Origin: Massilia timonae CCUG 45783
Lineage (GTDB): Bacteria > Pseudomonadota > Gammaproteobacteria > Burkholderiales > Burkholderiaceae_D
Direction: 5' to 3'
Assembly (NCBI RefSeq): GCF_000315425.1
Contig: NZ_JH992922.1
Span: 1,543,226 to 1,607,225, forward strand
DNA length: 64,000 nucleotides
In this document: positions 43,445-53,777 of the stretch, piece by piece
Layout: every line of letters begins with the position of its first letter
Numbering within the stretch: the first letter of the stretch is position 1
Program-made: the position numbers and the translations under genes
Notes under the pieces: generated by a model
What the model was told of the DNA's origin: nothing
What the model saw: only the letters and a program-made list of their open reading frames with translations
Database searches by the model: none

Positions 43445-44014
43445 CTAGCCGGCCCTGAGGCGCCGCGGGCGGAAGTGCAAGAGCAGCGCCGAGACCAGGA
43501 AGTAGAAAGCGCCGAAGCCCGCGTAGCCGGCCACGGTGGCGACCGTCGGCTCGGCCGGCATGCGCGCCTGTCCGATGAATACGGCCCCGGCAAGCGCCGA
43601 CTGTGCGCCGCTCAGGACCATCGCCCACTGGGCGCCATGGGTTTTCCAGCGCCGTACTCCGGTGCCCAGTTGCAGCAGGCCGGACAGGATGGCCCAGGCG
43701 CCGAACACGGCCAGCACGCGGTGCATGTCGGGCAGGGCGACGGCCAGCGCCAGCGCCACGACCAGGCTTGCGACGACGTTCAGCAACTGGGTGCGGTTCG
43801 CCGCCAGTCCGCCGCTGCGGCGAGCGTCGACCAGGTTGGCGAAGGCATCCCAGGCGGGATAGGCGACCAGCAGCACCGCGCCGGCGAGCGTCGAATGCTG
43901 GGCGACGCCCAGCACCGCAAGCACCCAGGCGCTGGAAAAGACGGCGCGCACGAAGTAGTAGCGTTTGAGCCAGCCTTCATGGGTGCCGCCGGCAAGGTTG
44001 GTGTCGTGGTTCAT
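43445..44014 (-). CDS. DUF308-like (HdeD-type) integral membrane protein
   Basis: This 189-residue protein has about six hydrophobic segments (VFSSAWVLAVLGVA, LAGAVLLVAYPAWDAF, LLNVVASLVVALALAVAL, VLAVFGAWAILSGLLQLG, VLSGAQSALAGAVFIG, GFGAFYFLVSALLL). The pattern and the central GAWAILSGLLQL resemble DUF308/HdeD membrane proteins. ATG 44014 is chosen because GGAGGACATC lies directly upstream. A 16-bp palindrome identical in plan to the one before the adjacent tetR gene lies 20 bp upstream of the start, so this gene is the likely target of that repressor. Confidence 0.8.
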   Translation of the reverse strand: MNHDTNLAGGTHEGWLKRYYFVRAVFSSAWVLAVLGVAQHSTLAGAVLLVAYPAWDAFANLVDARRSGGLAANRTQLLNVVASLVVALALAVALPDMHRVLAVFGAWAILSGLLQLGTGVRRWKTHGAQWAMVLSGAQSALAGAVFIGQARMPAEPTVATVAGYAGFGAFYFLVSALLLHFRPRRLRAG

Positions 44015-44033
44015 GATGTCCTCCATTTATTTA

Positions 44034-44049
44034 CCTACTAGTTGGTAGG
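44034..44049. promoter_or_regulatory. Candidate TetR-family operator upstream of the membrane-protein gene
   Basis: CCTACTAGTTGGTAGG (44034-44049) has inverted arms CCTAC/GTAGG. It shares the layout CCTAC-n5-GGTAGG with the palindrome at 44686-44701 before the tetR gene. The two sites on either side of the regulator gene suggest one repressor controlling both. Confidence 0.65.
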
Positions 44050-44092
44050 CTGTTGGGTTAAAAAAAGCCGGTCTGCCGGACCGGAATCGTTT

Positions 44093-44677
44093 TCAAGCCG
44101 GCGCCTGGACGCGCGCCAGCTGGGCGGCCGTAATGGCGCCGAACACCTTCGCATCGCCGTAGGCACGTGCCGACAGCATGGCGCCGTGCACGGTGGCCAT
44201 GAAGACCTCGGCTTCGACCTCGGGCGGCTGCATCAGCCGGATCGTGCCTTGCTGGACGCCCCGTTCCAGCACCGATGCCATCCAGCCCGACAGGAAGCGG
44301 AAGTAGCCGCGCACCTCGACCGCCACCTCGGCCGGCAGGATCGGCAGTTCGCCGGCCAGCAGGGCGCACACGCAGAACGGCGCGCTCAGGTCGGCGATGC
44401 ACTTTTCCCAGTAGTCGATGTAGGCGCGCAGCATCCCCAGCGGATCGGGAATCGCCTGCTGCAGGCGCTCGATTCCCTCGGCCGTGGCCTGGCGGTGCTG
44501 CACCACGATGGTCTTGACCAGGTCGAGCTTGTTCGGGAAGTGGTGGTGGATGCTGGCCTTGCGGATGCCGACCACGTCGGCGATGTCCGCATAGCTGAAT
44601 CCGTTGTAGCCACCGGCCACGATCAGGGCGCGCGCGCAGGTCAGGATGTCTTCCGAGGTATTGGACAGCTTCTTCAT
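44093..44677 (-). CDS. TetR/AcrR-family transcriptional regulator
   Basis: This 194-residue repressor has the N-terminal HTH in YADIADVVGIRKASIHHHFPNKLDLVKTIV (about residues 29-58). The C-terminal ligand-binding domain contains two Cys in FCVCALLAGELP, which could be redox- or electrophile-sensitive. A perfect 16-bp palindrome lies 8 bp upstream of its start and a matching one before the downstream membrane-protein gene, indicating autoregulation and one local target. The ligand is unknown. Confidence 0.92.
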   Translation of the reverse strand: MKKLSNTSEDILTCARALIVAGGYNGFSYADIADVVGIRKASIHHHFPNKLDLVKTIVVQHRQATAEGIERLQQAIPDPLGMLRAYIDYWEKCIADLSAPFCVCALLAGELPILPAEVAVEVRGYFRFLSGWMASVLERGVQQGTIRLMQPPEVEAEVFMATVHGAMLSARAYGDAKVFGAITAAQLARVQAPA

Positions 44678-44685
44678 GCTGGAAT

Positions 44686-44701
44686 CCTACCTTCTGGTAG
44701 G
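44686..44701. promoter_or_regulatory. Candidate TetR-family operator upstream of the tetR gene
   Basis: CCTACCTTCTGGTAGG (44686-44701) is a perfect 6-4-6 inverted repeat lying 8 bp upstream of the regulator start codon, where bound protein would block transcription. It shares 12 of 16 positions, including both outer arms, with the site at 44034-44049. Confidence 0.7.
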
Positions 44702-44755
44702 GAGGTAAGTCAAGCGAAGTGTCAATCCGGCGTGCGCGCCATCGCACTGAGATAT

Positions 44756-45730
44756 TCAGCTGCCGCTGAAGTGATCCCAGCCCGTCAGGCCCAGGTCGAG
44801 CGGCACGCCGTGCGCGTCGACCAGGCGCAGGCCGGGCGCGGTCTCGATCGTGCCGACCCGGGTGACCGGCGTGGCGGCCAGCGCCGCGGCTTCCAGCACC
44901 GCCGCGCGTCGTGCAACGGGGGCCGTGAAGCACAGTTCGTAATCGTCGCCGCCGGCCGCCGTGAAGCGGCGCCGCAGTGCGTGGTCTTGGCGCGCCAGCG
45001 CCGGGCCGGCCGGCAACGCGTCGACGTCGAGCGTGGCGCCGACGCTTGACGCCGCCAGGATGTGCCCGAGGTCGCCGACCAGGCCATCCGAGATGTCGAG
45101 TGCGGCGTGGGCAATCGGCGCCGCCGCCAGGCCCAGGCCCAGGGCCACGCGTGGTGTCGGCATGTGCAGCCTCGGCGCCGCCTGCGCATGCGCCTCCGGG
45201 GAGAGTTCGACTTCTTTCCAATAGCCGGCCAGCGCCAGGCGCGCATCGCCCAGCGTGCCCGAGATCCAGATATCGTCGCCCGGCCGCGCCGCGCCGCGCC
45301 GCAGCGCATGGCCGGGCGCCAGTTCCCCGAACACGGTGATGCAGATATTCAGCGGCCCCTTGGTGGTGTCGCCGCCGATCAGTTCGCAGTCATGCTCGTC
45401 GGCCAGCGCGAACAGGCCGCGCGAGAAACCGTCGAGCCATGCCTCGTCGGCCCGCGGCAGCGCCAGAGCTAAAGTAAATGCGATGGGTCGCGCACCCATC
45501 GCGGCCAGGTCCGACAGGTTCACGGCCAGGGCCTTGTGGCCCAGCATGAAGGGATCGGCGCCGGCGAAGAAATGGCGGTCTTCGACCAGCATGTCGGACG
45601 AGATCGCGATCTGGCGGCCGGGAGTCGGGGCGAGCAGGGCGCAGTCGTCGCCGATGCCCAGCGCGACATCAGGGCGGCCGGGGCGCTCGCGGTGAAAAAA
45701 GTGCTTGATGAGGTCGAATTCGGAAAGCAT
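44756..45730 (-). CDS. thiL: Thiamine-monophosphate kinase
   Basis: This 324-residue enzyme phosphorylates thiamine monophosphate to the active diphosphate. SEFDLIKHFF at the N-terminus, GIGDDCALLAPTPG and SSDMLVEDRHFF (metal and phosphate binding), GHKALAVNLSDLAAMGARP and LDISDGLVGDLGHIL are all present in order. ATG 45730 starts the family-typical N-terminus. It is divergent from maeB, about 140 bp apart. Confidence 0.94.
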   Translation of the reverse strand: MLSEFDLIKHFFHRERPGRPDVALGIGDDCALLAPTPGRQIAISSDMLVEDRHFFAGADPFMLGHKALAVNLSDLAAMGARPIAFTLALALPRADEAWLDGFSRGLFALADEHDCELIGGDTTKGPLNICITVFGELAPGHALRRGAARPGDDIWISGTLGDARLALAGYWKEVELSPEAHAQAAPRLHMPTPRVALGLGLAAAPIAHAALDISDGLVGDLGHILAASSVGATLDVDALPAGPALARQDHALRRRFTAAGGDDYELCFTAPVARRAAVLEAAALAATPVTRVGTIETAPGLRLVDAHGVPLDLGLTGWDHFSGS

Positions 45731-45870
45731 GGCGGCGATTGTACCGCCCCCCGTTGGCCTGCCGGGAATTGCTGCAACCGCACATAAGTGTGGTGAAAAT
45801 ACGTAGCCATTGACAACATGCTGTCTGATAGAATCGAAAGTCCCGTTTTGCTTCAGGAAGGCTGCCCAGC

Positions 45871-48183
45871 ATGGATTCGTCATCTGACAAAAAAGAAGAA
45901 TTACGTCAGCAACTGCGTCAAGCAGCGCTCGAGTATCACCAGTTCCCCCGTCCCGGCAAGATCAGCGTGGCGCCCACCAAGGGCCTGCTGAACCAGCGCG
46001 ACCTGGCGCTGGCCTATTCGCCGGGCGTGGCCGCCCCTTGCGAGGAAATCGTCAAGGATCCGGCCGCCGCCTACAAGTACACCGCGCGCGGCAACCTGGT
46101 CGCCGTGATCTCCAACGGCACCGCCGTGCTGGGCCTGGGCAATATCGGTCCGCTGGCGTCGAAGCCGGTCATGGAAGGCAAAGGCGTGCTGTTCAAGAAG
46201 TTCGCCGCGATCGACGTGTTCGACATCGAGATCAATGAGACCGATCCCGACAAGCTGGTCGACATCATCGCCGCGCTCGAGCCGACTTTTGGCGGCGTGA
46301 ACCTGGAAGACATCAAGGCGCCCGAGTGCTTCTACATCGAGCGCAAGCTGCGCGAGCGGATGAAGATCCCGGTCTTCCACGACGACCAGCACGGCACCGC
46401 GATCATCGTCGGCTCCGCCATCCTGAACGGCCTGAAAGTCGTCGGCAAGAGCATCAAGGAATGCAAGCTGGTGGTCTCGGGCGCCGGCGCGGCCGCGCTG
46501 GCCTGCCTCGACCTGATCGTCGACCTGGGCTTCCCGATCGAGAACATCTTCGTCACCGACCTGGCCGGTGTCGTCTATCAAGGTCGCGTCGAGCTGATGG
46601 ACCCGGACAAGGAACGCTTTGCGCAAGACACGCCGCACCGTTCGCTGGCCGACGTCATTCCCGGCGCCGACATCTTCCTGGGCCTGTCCGCCGGCGGCGT
46701 GCTCAAGCAGGACATGGTGGCCAAGATGGCCCCGAACCCGCTGATCCTGGCGCTGGCCAATCCGAATCCGGAAATCCTGCCGGAAGACGTCAAGGCGGTG
46801 CGCGGCGACGCCATCATCGCTACCGGCCGTTCGGACTATCCGAACCAGGTCAACAACGTCCTGTGCTTCCCCTATATGTTCCGCGGCGCACTGGACTGCG
46901 GCGCGACCACCATCACGCGCGAGATGGAAATCGCGGTGGTGCACGCGATCGCCGACCTGGCCCATGCCGAGCAGTCGGACATCGTGGCCTCGGCCTACGG
47001 CATTTCGAACCTGTCCTTCGGTCCGGAATACCTGATCCCGATGCCGTTCGACCCGCGCCTGCTGACCCATATCGCGCCGGCCGTGGCCAAGGCCGCGATG
47101 GATGGCGGCGTCGCCAGCCGTCCGATCGAGGACCTGGCGGCCTACGCCGAACACCTGCAGCAGTTCGTGTACCGCAGCGGCACCTTCATGAAGCCGCTGT
47201 TCCAGGTCGCCAAGGATGCCCCGGCCGAACTGAAACGCATCGTCTACGCCGAGGGCGAGGACGAGCGCGTGCTGCGCGCGGTGCAGGTGGTGGTCGACGA
47301 AAAGCTGGCGCGCCCGATCCTGGTCGGCCGTCCGGCGGTGCTGGAGCAGCGCATCGAGAAGTTCGGCCTGCGCCTCAAGCTGGGCGTGCACTTCGACGTC
47401 ATCAATCCCGACTTCGACGAGCGCTACCGCGACTACTGGACGACCTACCACCAGATGGTGATGCGCAAGGGCGTGACCCAGGACCTGGCCAAGCTGGCCA
47501 TGCGCCGCCGCCACACCCTGATCGGCGCCATGATGATCCACAAGGGCGAAGCCGACGGCATGATCTGCGGCACCTACGGCACCACCCAGATGCACCTGGA
47601 CTTCATCGACCAGGTGCTGGGCAAGCGCGCCGGCGCCAACGTCTATGCGGCGATGAACTTCATCATCACGCCGGAACGCCAGCTGGCCATGGTCGACACC
47701 CACGTCAACGAGAACCCGAACGCCGAGCAGCTGGCCGAGATCACTATCATGGCGGCCGAAGAGCTGGAGCGCTTCGGCATCAGCCCGCGCGCGGCCCTGC
47801 TGTCGCACTCGAACTTCGGCAGCGCCAACACGGAGTCGGCGCAGAAGATGCGCGCCGCCCTGGCCCTGGTGCAGCAGAAGAAGCCGGAACTGGAAGTCGA
47901 CGGCGAGATGCACGGCGACGCCGCGCTCGACGCCAAGAACCGCGCCAAGATCATGCCGGAATCGACCCTGAAGGGCGACGCCAACCTGCTGGTGCTGCCG
48001 AACATCGATGCCGCCAATATCTCGTACAACCTGCTCAAGACGGCGGCCGGCAACGGCATCGCGATCGGCCCGGTCCTGCTCGGCTGCGCGCGTCCGGTCC
48101 ACATCCTGACCCCGTCGGCGACGGTGCGCCGGATCGTCAATATGACGGCGCTGGCCGTGGTGGACGCTGTGTCCCAGCGATAA
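45871..48183 (+). CDS. maeB: NADP-dependent malic enzyme with C-terminal phosphotransacetylase domain
   Basis: This 770-residue MaeB-type protein has a malic-enzyme part (about 1-430): [14 protein letters not shown], the catalytic region [19 protein letters not shown], and a Rossmann segment with [15 protein letters not shown]. It is joined to a phosphate acetyltransferase-like domain (about 435-765) that ends [19 protein letters not shown]. It decarboxylates malate to pyruvate, giving NADPH. In this family the PTA-like part is considered regulatory, responding to acetyl-CoA. CAGGAAGGCTGCCCAGC precedes the ATG. A terminator follows. Confidence 0.95.
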   Translation: MDSSSDKKEELRQQLRQAALEYHQFPRPGKISVAPTKGLLNQRDLALAYSPGVAAPCEEIVKDPAAAYKYTARGNLVAVISNGTAVLGLGNIGPLASKPVMEGKGVLFKKFAAIDVFDIEINETDPDKLVDIIAALEPTFGGVNLEDIKAPECFYIERKLRERMKIPVFHDDQHGTAIIVGSAILNGLKVVGKSIKECKLVVSGAGAAALACLDLIVDLGFPIENIFVTDLAGVVYQGRVELMDPDKERFAQDTPHRSLADVIPGADIFLGLSAGGVLKQDMVAKMAPNPLILALANPNPEILPEDVKAVRGDAIIATGRSDYPNQVNNVLCFPYMFRGALDCGATTITREMEIAVVHAIADLAHAEQSDIVASAYGISNLSFGPEYLIPMPFDPRLLTHIAPAVAKAAMDGGVASRPIEDLAAYAEHLQQFVYRSGTFMKPLFQVAKDAPAELKRIVYAEGEDERVLRAVQVVVDEKLARPILVGRPAVLEQRIEKFGLRLKLGVHFDVINPDFDERYRDYWTTYHQMVMRKGVTQDLAKLAMRRRHTLIGAMMIHKGEADGMICGTYGTTQMHLDFIDQVLGKRAGANVYAAMNFIITPERQLAMVDTHVNENPNAEQLAEITIMAAEELERFGISPRAALLSHSNFGSANTESAQKMRAALALVQQKKPELEVDGEMHGDAALDAKNRAKIMPESTLKGDANLLVLPNIDAANISYNLLKTAAGNGIAIGPVLLGCARPVHILTPSATVRRIVNMTALAVVDAVSQR

Positions 48184-48205
48184 TCATTCAGCCGGTTTGT
48201 ACTTG

Positions 48206-48246
48206 ACGCCTGCCTCGCGCGCCTTGCGCCGGGGCAGGCGTTTTTG
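48206..48246 (+). terminator. Rho-independent terminator after maeB
   Basis: A perfect 9-bp stem ACGCCTGCC/GGCAGGCGT (48206-48214, 48233-48241) with an 18-nt loop is followed by TTTTTG. It lies 23 bp after the maeB stop. Confidence 0.75.
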
Positions 48247-48361
48247 TGTGCACCTGTCTCCAGCTGTCGCCGTTTGTCGTTTTGCAAAGACACTGGTAAC
48301 AAACCGTAAGCGACGGTCGCAGCGCGTCATTTTCGGGTCATAATGTTCAGATAAGTGTTGA

Positions 48362-49528
<1,167 letters not shown>

Positions 49529-49529
49529 T

Positions 49530-50480
49530 ATGACGCGCCTGGCCACGGATGACGTTTCCGCCCTCGCCAAGCAGGCGAGCGGGCGCGAAGGGGAGGGCCG
49601 CCGCGCCCTGATCACGGGCCTGCGCGGCTTCACCGGCCATTACCTGGCGCAGGAGCTGACCGCCGCGGGTTACCGCGTGCTCGGCACCGTGATGCCGGGC
49701 GAGGAAACCGGGCCCGACATGTTCGCGGTCGACCTGTGCGACCGTGACGCGGTGGCCGCCATGGTCGCCGAGGCCAGGCCCGACGTCGTGGCCCACCTGG
49801 CCGGCATCGCCTTCGTGGGCCATGCCAACGTCGAGGCGATCTACCGCGTCAACGTGGTGGGCACGCGCAACCTGCTGGAGGCATTGGCCGCCGGGGCGCA
49901 TCGTCCCACCAGCGTGCTGCTGGCGTCGTCGGCAAATATCTACGGCAATGCCAACGTGCCGGTGATCGACGAAAGCGTGCCGCCGGCGCCGGCCAACGAC
50001 TACGCGGTCAGCAAGCTGGCGATGGAATACATGGCGCGCCTGTGGATGGACAAGCTGCCGATCACGATCGTGCGTCCATTCAATTACACCGGCGTGGGCC
50101 AGGCCGAGAATTTCCTGCTGCCCAAGATCGTCAACCACTTCCGCCGCAACGAACAACGCATCGAACTGGGCAACCTCGCCATCGCGCGTGATTTCTCCGA
50201 CGTGCGCATGGTGGCGCGCAGCTATCGCCGCCTGCTGGCGGCGGCGCCCGCCGGCGAAGCCTTCAACGTCTGCTCGGGCACCCCGCACTCGCTCTCGAGC
50301 GTCATCGAGACCATGGGCGAGATCGCCGGCTACCGCATCGATGTGCAGGTGAATCCCGCCTTCGTGCGCGCCAACGACGTGCTTCAACTGACTGGCAGCA
50401 ATCGCAAGCTGGCCGCCGTGATCGGCGACCTGGCGCCGACCCCGCTGCACGAGACGCTGGACTGGATGTACAGGGCGTGA
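49530..50480 (+). CDS. rmd: GDP-4-keto-6-deoxy-D-mannose reductase (GDP-D-rhamnose forming)
   Basis: This 316-residue extended SDR has the nucleotide loop ALITGLRGFTGHYLAQEL at about residue 25, catalytic Ser/Thr in LLASSANIYGN, and Tyr/Lys in YAVSKLAMEYM. VVAHLAGIAFVGHAN is typical of Rmd. It reduces the Gmd product to GDP-D-rhamnose. It follows gmd by 1 nt and overlaps the next glycosyltransferase by 4 nt (GTGA). The first ~24 residues are a non-homologous extension. Confidence 0.92.
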   Translation: MTRLATDDVSALAKQASGREGEGRRALITGLRGFTGHYLAQELTAAGYRVLGTVMPGEETGPDMFAVDLCDRDAVAAMVAEARPDVVAHLAGIAFVGHANVEAIYRVNVVGTRNLLEALAAGAHRPTSVLLASSANIYGNANVPVIDESVPPAPANDYAVSKLAMEYMARLWMDKLPITIVRPFNYTGVGQAENFLLPKIVNHFRRNEQRIELGNLAIARDFSDVRMVARSYRRLLAAAPAGEAFNVCSGTPHSLSSVIETMGEIAGYRIDVQVNPAFVRANDVLQLTGSNRKLAAVIGDLAPTPLHETLDWMYRA

Positions 50481-51616
50481 AACCGGCAGTCATCAAGGTC
50501 GGTCTGGGCACGACCATGGTCGAGCCCGGTTTGACCGGTGGCCGGCTGGACGGCATCGGCGTGTACACCCGGGCCCTGATGCAGCACCTGCCCGCAACGG
50601 GCTGCGAGGTGGCGCCGTTTTCCTGGCCCCGCCTGCGCCAGGGCGATGCGGGTATCTCCATCGGCCAGGCCTTCCCCCGATCGTTCGAGGCGGCGACCCT
50701 GACCGACCTGGTGACGCCCGGCGCGCACCGTGTCCACATGCCGGCCGATATCTTCCACGTGACCGATTACCGCGTGGTTCGCATGGATTGCCCGGTGGTG
50801 GCCAGCCTGCACGATGCCCTGCCGATCAAGCACCCGGAATGGTGCAACCCGCGCCTGCGCAAGCTCAAGAACTGGCTCCAGGCCAAGGCGGCGCGCAAGG
50901 CCGACCACGTGATCGCGCTGTCGCACTTCGCCATCGACGAACTGGTCGAATGCTTCGGCGTCGACGAGCGGCGCATCTCGGTGGTGCCCTGCGGCGTCGA
51001 CGAGGAATGGCTCGCCGCACCCGCACCGCGCTCGATCGAGGCAACCCTCGATGCCTACGGCCTGCAACCTGGCTATTTCTTCTTCGTTGGCACCCTGCAG
51101 CCGCGCAAGAACGTCGGACGCCTGCTGGAAGCGTATCTCGCGCTGCCCGCCCCCTTGCGCGGCGAGCGCGGCCTGGTGATCGTCGGCGCGCCCGGCGCGC
51201 GCAGCGAAGCCCTGGTGGCGTCGATCAGGGCGGCGCAGGCGGCGGGCGAGAACGTGGTCTGGCTGGATCGCTTGACCGACCATGGGCAATTGCGCGACCT
51301 GTATGCCGGCGCCGGCGTCTTCGTTTTTCCTTCCTTGTACGAGGGCTATGGCATTCCGGTACTGGAAGCCTTCGCCTCGAACGTGCCGGTGGTGGCCTCG
51401 AACACGACCTCGCTGCCGGAAGTCGCGGGCGACGCGGCGTTGCTGGTCGATCCGTCGTCAAGCGGCGCCATCGCCGACGCCATGCGCATCCTGGCCACGG
51501 ACGGTGTTGCGCGCGCGCGCTGTATCGCCGCCGGACGCGCTCGCGCCGAACAACTCACATGGCAAAACACCGCACGCCTGACGGCGGAGGTGTACCGTGC
51601 CGTCCTTTCGCAGTAA
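50477..51616 (+). CDS. GT4-family glycosyltransferase, probable D-rhamnosyl/mannosyl transferase (WbpY-like)
   Basis: This 379-residue GT-B glycosyltransferase starts at GTG 50477, overlapping the rmd stop. The N-terminal acceptor domain contains GGRLDGIGVYTRAL. The C-terminal donor domain has FFVGTLQPRKNVGRLLEAY and the GT4 signature VFPSLYEGYGIPVLEAFA with its E-x7-E pattern. Context with gmd-rmd suggests GDP-D-rhamnose or GDP-mannose as donor. WbpY of the Pseudomonas A-band cluster is the closest analogue I can name, but the exact linkage is not determinable. Confidence 0.85.
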   Translation: MKPAVIKVGLGTTMVEPGLTGGRLDGIGVYTRALMQHLPATGCEVAPFSWPRLRQGDAGISIGQAFPRSFEAATLTDLVTPGAHRVHMPADIFHVTDYRVVRMDCPVVASLHDALPIKHPEWCNPRLRKLKNWLQAKAARKADHVIALSHFAIDELVECFGVDERRISVVPCGVDEEWLAAPAPRSIEATLDAYGLQPGYFFFVGTLQPRKNVGRLLEAYLALPAPLRGERGLVIVGAPGARSEALVASIRAAQAAGENVVWLDRLTDHGQLRDLYAGAGVFVFPSLYEGYGIPVLEAFASNVPVVASNTTSLPEVAGDAALLVDPSSSGAIADAMRILATDGVARARCIAAGRARAEQLTWQNTARLTAEVYRAVLSQ

Positions 51617-51628
51617 GCTGAGCTGATT

Positions 51629-52810
51629 ATGCGTGTCCTTCATTTCTACAAGACCTACCACCCGGATTCGGTGGGCGGGGTCGAACAGGTGATCCGCCAG
51701 ATGTGCGTGGGCACCGGCCGCCTCGGCGTGAGCAATACGGTGCTGTCGCTGTCGCGCCAGGACAAGCTGGACCCGTTCGAATTCGAAGGCCATATGGTCC
51801 ACCGCGTGCCGCTCAATGCCGAGATCGCGTCCAACGCCATCTCGGTGCAGTCGATCGGCGCGCTGGCGCGCCTGGCGAAGCAGGCCGACGTGGTGCACTA
51901 CCACTTCCCCTGGCCGTTCATGGACCTGGCCCATTTCATGGCCCGGGTCGACAAGCCGACGGTGGTCACCTACCACTCCGACATCGTGCGCCAGCGCCAC
52001 CTGCTGCGCCTGTACCAGCCGCTCAAGCACCGCTTCCTCAAGAGCGTCGACGCGATCGTCGCCACCTCGCCCAACTACCTCGGGTCGTCGACCGTGCTGG
52101 CGCGTTACAGGCAAAAAACCTCGGTCATTCCCTTCGGCCTGGACCGCGGCACCTATCCGCAGCCCGAGCCGGCCCGCCTGGCGCACTGGCGCGAGCGCGT
52201 GGGTCCGAAGTTCTTCCTGTTCGTGGGCGTGCTGCGCTACTACAAGGGCCTGCACATCCTGCTCGAGGCGGCCAGGGGTCTCGACTATCCGATCGTGATC
52301 GTCGGCGCCGGGCCGATCGAGGGAGAGCTCAAGGAACAGGCCGCGCGCCTGGGCCTGTCCAACGTAATGTTCGTCGGCGCGATCGACGAACCGGACAAGG
52401 CGGCGCTGCTGACCCTGTGCTATGCCGTGGCTTTCCCGTCTCACCTGCGCTCGGAAGCCTTCGGCATCTCGCTGCTCGAAGGCGCGATGTACGGCAAGCC
52501 GATGATCTCGAGCGAGATCGGCACCGGCACCACCTATATCAACGTCGATGGCGACACCGGCCTGGTGGTGCCGCCGTCCGACCCGCAGGCGCTGCGCGCG
52601 GCGATGCGCACCTTGTGGGACAACCCGGACATGGCGCGCGCCATGGGCCGGCGCGCCGAGCAGCGCTTCGAAGAGCTGTTCACGTCCGAGCAGATGGCGG
52701 CCAACTACACGGCGCTGTACCACGAGCTGGTGGCGCGGCGCGCCGTCAAGCCGAGCGGCACGGTCGCCGACCCGGGGTCAGTCAGGCCGTCTCCGCCCAC
52801 CTCGACCTGA
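51629..52810 (+). CDS. GT4-family glycosyltransferase (WbpZ-like)
   Basis: This 393-residue GT-B enzyme opens with RVLHFYKTYHPDSVGGVEQVI, the N-terminus typical of WbpZ-type A-band rhamnosyltransferases. The donor domain has FLFVGVLRYYKGLHILLEAA and FPSHLRSEAFGISLLEGAM (E-x7-E). It probably transfers the first or early D-rhamnose or mannose units of a cell-surface polysaccharide. Its 3' end overlaps the convergent HD-GYP gene by 29 bp (52782-52810), and the last ~20 residues are low-complexity. No ABC exporter genes (wzm/wzt) are in view. Confidence 0.85.
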   Translation: MRVLHFYKTYHPDSVGGVEQVIRQMCVGTGRLGVSNTVLSLSRQDKLDPFEFEGHMVHRVPLNAEIASNAISVQSIGALARLAKQADVVHYHFPWPFMDLAHFMARVDKPTVVTYHSDIVRQRHLLRLYQPLKHRFLKSVDAIVATSPNYLGSSTVLARYRQKTSVIPFGLDRGTYPQPEPARLAHWRERVGPKFFLFVGVLRYYKGLHILLEAARGLDYPIVIVGAGPIEGELKEQAARLGLSNVMFVGAIDEPDKAALLTLCYAVAFPSHLRSEAFGISLLEGAMYGKPMISSEIGTGTTYINVDGDTGLVVPPSDPQALRAAMRTLWDNPDMARAMGRRAEQRFEELFTSEQMAANYTALYHELVARRAVKPSGTVADPGSVRPSPPTST

Positions 52811-53777
52811 TCTCGCGGATCGCCGGCATCTGGTCGGCGAACAGCTCCACCAGCTGCGGATCGAAGTGGCGGCCCTTCTGTTCACGCAAGAAATTCACCG
52901 CTTCTTCTTCGGTCCAGGCCTTCTTGTACGGCCGCACCGAGGTCAGCGCGTCGAACACGTCGGCGATCGCCACGATCCTGCCCACCAGCGGAATATCCTC
53001 TCCTGCCAGGCCGTTCGGATAGCCGCTGCCATCGTATTTCTCGTGGTGGGTCAGCGCGATCTGGCGCGCCAGCGCCAGCATGCCGCCATCGTGCTCGCCG
53101 ATGATCTCGGCGCCGATCGTCACGTGGCCCTGCATGATCTTCCATTCCTCGGCGTCGAGCGGCCCCGGTTTCTGCAGGATGCGGTCGGGGATGCCGATCT
53201 TGCCCACGTCGTGCATCGGCGCCGCGTGCAGCAGGTCGTCGGCTTCATGCTCCGTCATGCCGGCGGCGATGCCGAGGATGCGCGAGAAGTGGCTCATGCG
53301 GATCACGTGCAGGCCGGTTTCGTTGTCCTTGTACTCGGCCGCCAGGCCCAGGCGCTGCACGATCTCGAGGCGGCTGGCGCGCAGCTCTTCCATCCGCACC
53401 AGCGACAGGTGGGTGCGCACGCGCGCGCGCACCACCGGCGGGCTGACCGGCTTGGTGATGTAGTCGACCGCGCCGGCCTCGAAGCCTTCGACTTCGTCGG
53501 CGGTCTCGGTCAGGGCGGTGACAAAAATCACGGGAGTCGAGGCGGTGGCGGGGTGCGCCTTGAGGGCGGCGCACACTTCGTAGCCCGACATCCCGGGCAT
53601 CATCACGTCCAGCAGCACCAGGTCGGGCTGCTCCTGGCGCGCCAGTTCGAGCGCGCGCGCGCCGTCCTTGGCGAACAGCAGGCGGTAGTGGTCTTGCAGG
53701 ATCTGGCGCAGCAGCTGCAGGTTGCTGGCTTCGTCGTCGACCGCGAGGATCAACGGGCGGGTATTCGGTTGGCTCAT
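52782..53777 (-). CDS. REC-HD-GYP cyclic-di-GMP phosphodiesterase response regulator
   Basis: This 331-residue RpfG-type protein has a receiver domain (about 8-125, phospho-Asp in VLLDVMMPGMSG). An HD-GYP domain (about 150-331) follows, with MHDVGKIGIPDRIL near 188 and HHEKYDGSGYPNGL near 250; both metal motif and GYP loop are intact. It should hydrolyse c-di-GMP to GMP when phosphorylated. Its ATG overlaps the stop of the upstream hybrid kinase (ATGA), its probable phosphodonor. It ends inside the 3' end of the rhamnan glycosyltransferase gene on the other strand. Confidence 0.95.
   Translation of the reverse strand: MSQPNTRPLILAVDDEASNLQLLRQILQDHYRLLFAKDGARALELARQEQPDLVLLDVMMPGMSGYEVCAALKAHPATASTPVIFVTALTETADEVEGFEAGAVDYITKPVSPPVVRARVRTHLSLVRMEELRASRLEIVQRLGLAAEYKDNETGLHVIRMSHFSRILGIAAGMTEHEADDLLHAAPMHDVGKIGIPDRILQKPGPLDAEEWKIMQGHVTIGAEIIGEHDGGMLALARQIALTHHEKYDGSGYPNGLAGEDIPLVGRIVAIADVFDALTSVRPYKKAWTEEEAVNFLREQKGRHFDPQLVELFADQMPAIREIRSRWAETA

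Noticed and set aside
43236..43593. Alternative minus-strand frames over the 3' end of the DUF308-like gene
   Set aside because: Several frames are open here but overlap the membrane-protein gene and lack ribosome sites. Only the 59-codon frame from 43441 fits the gene spacing, and it is itself doubtful.
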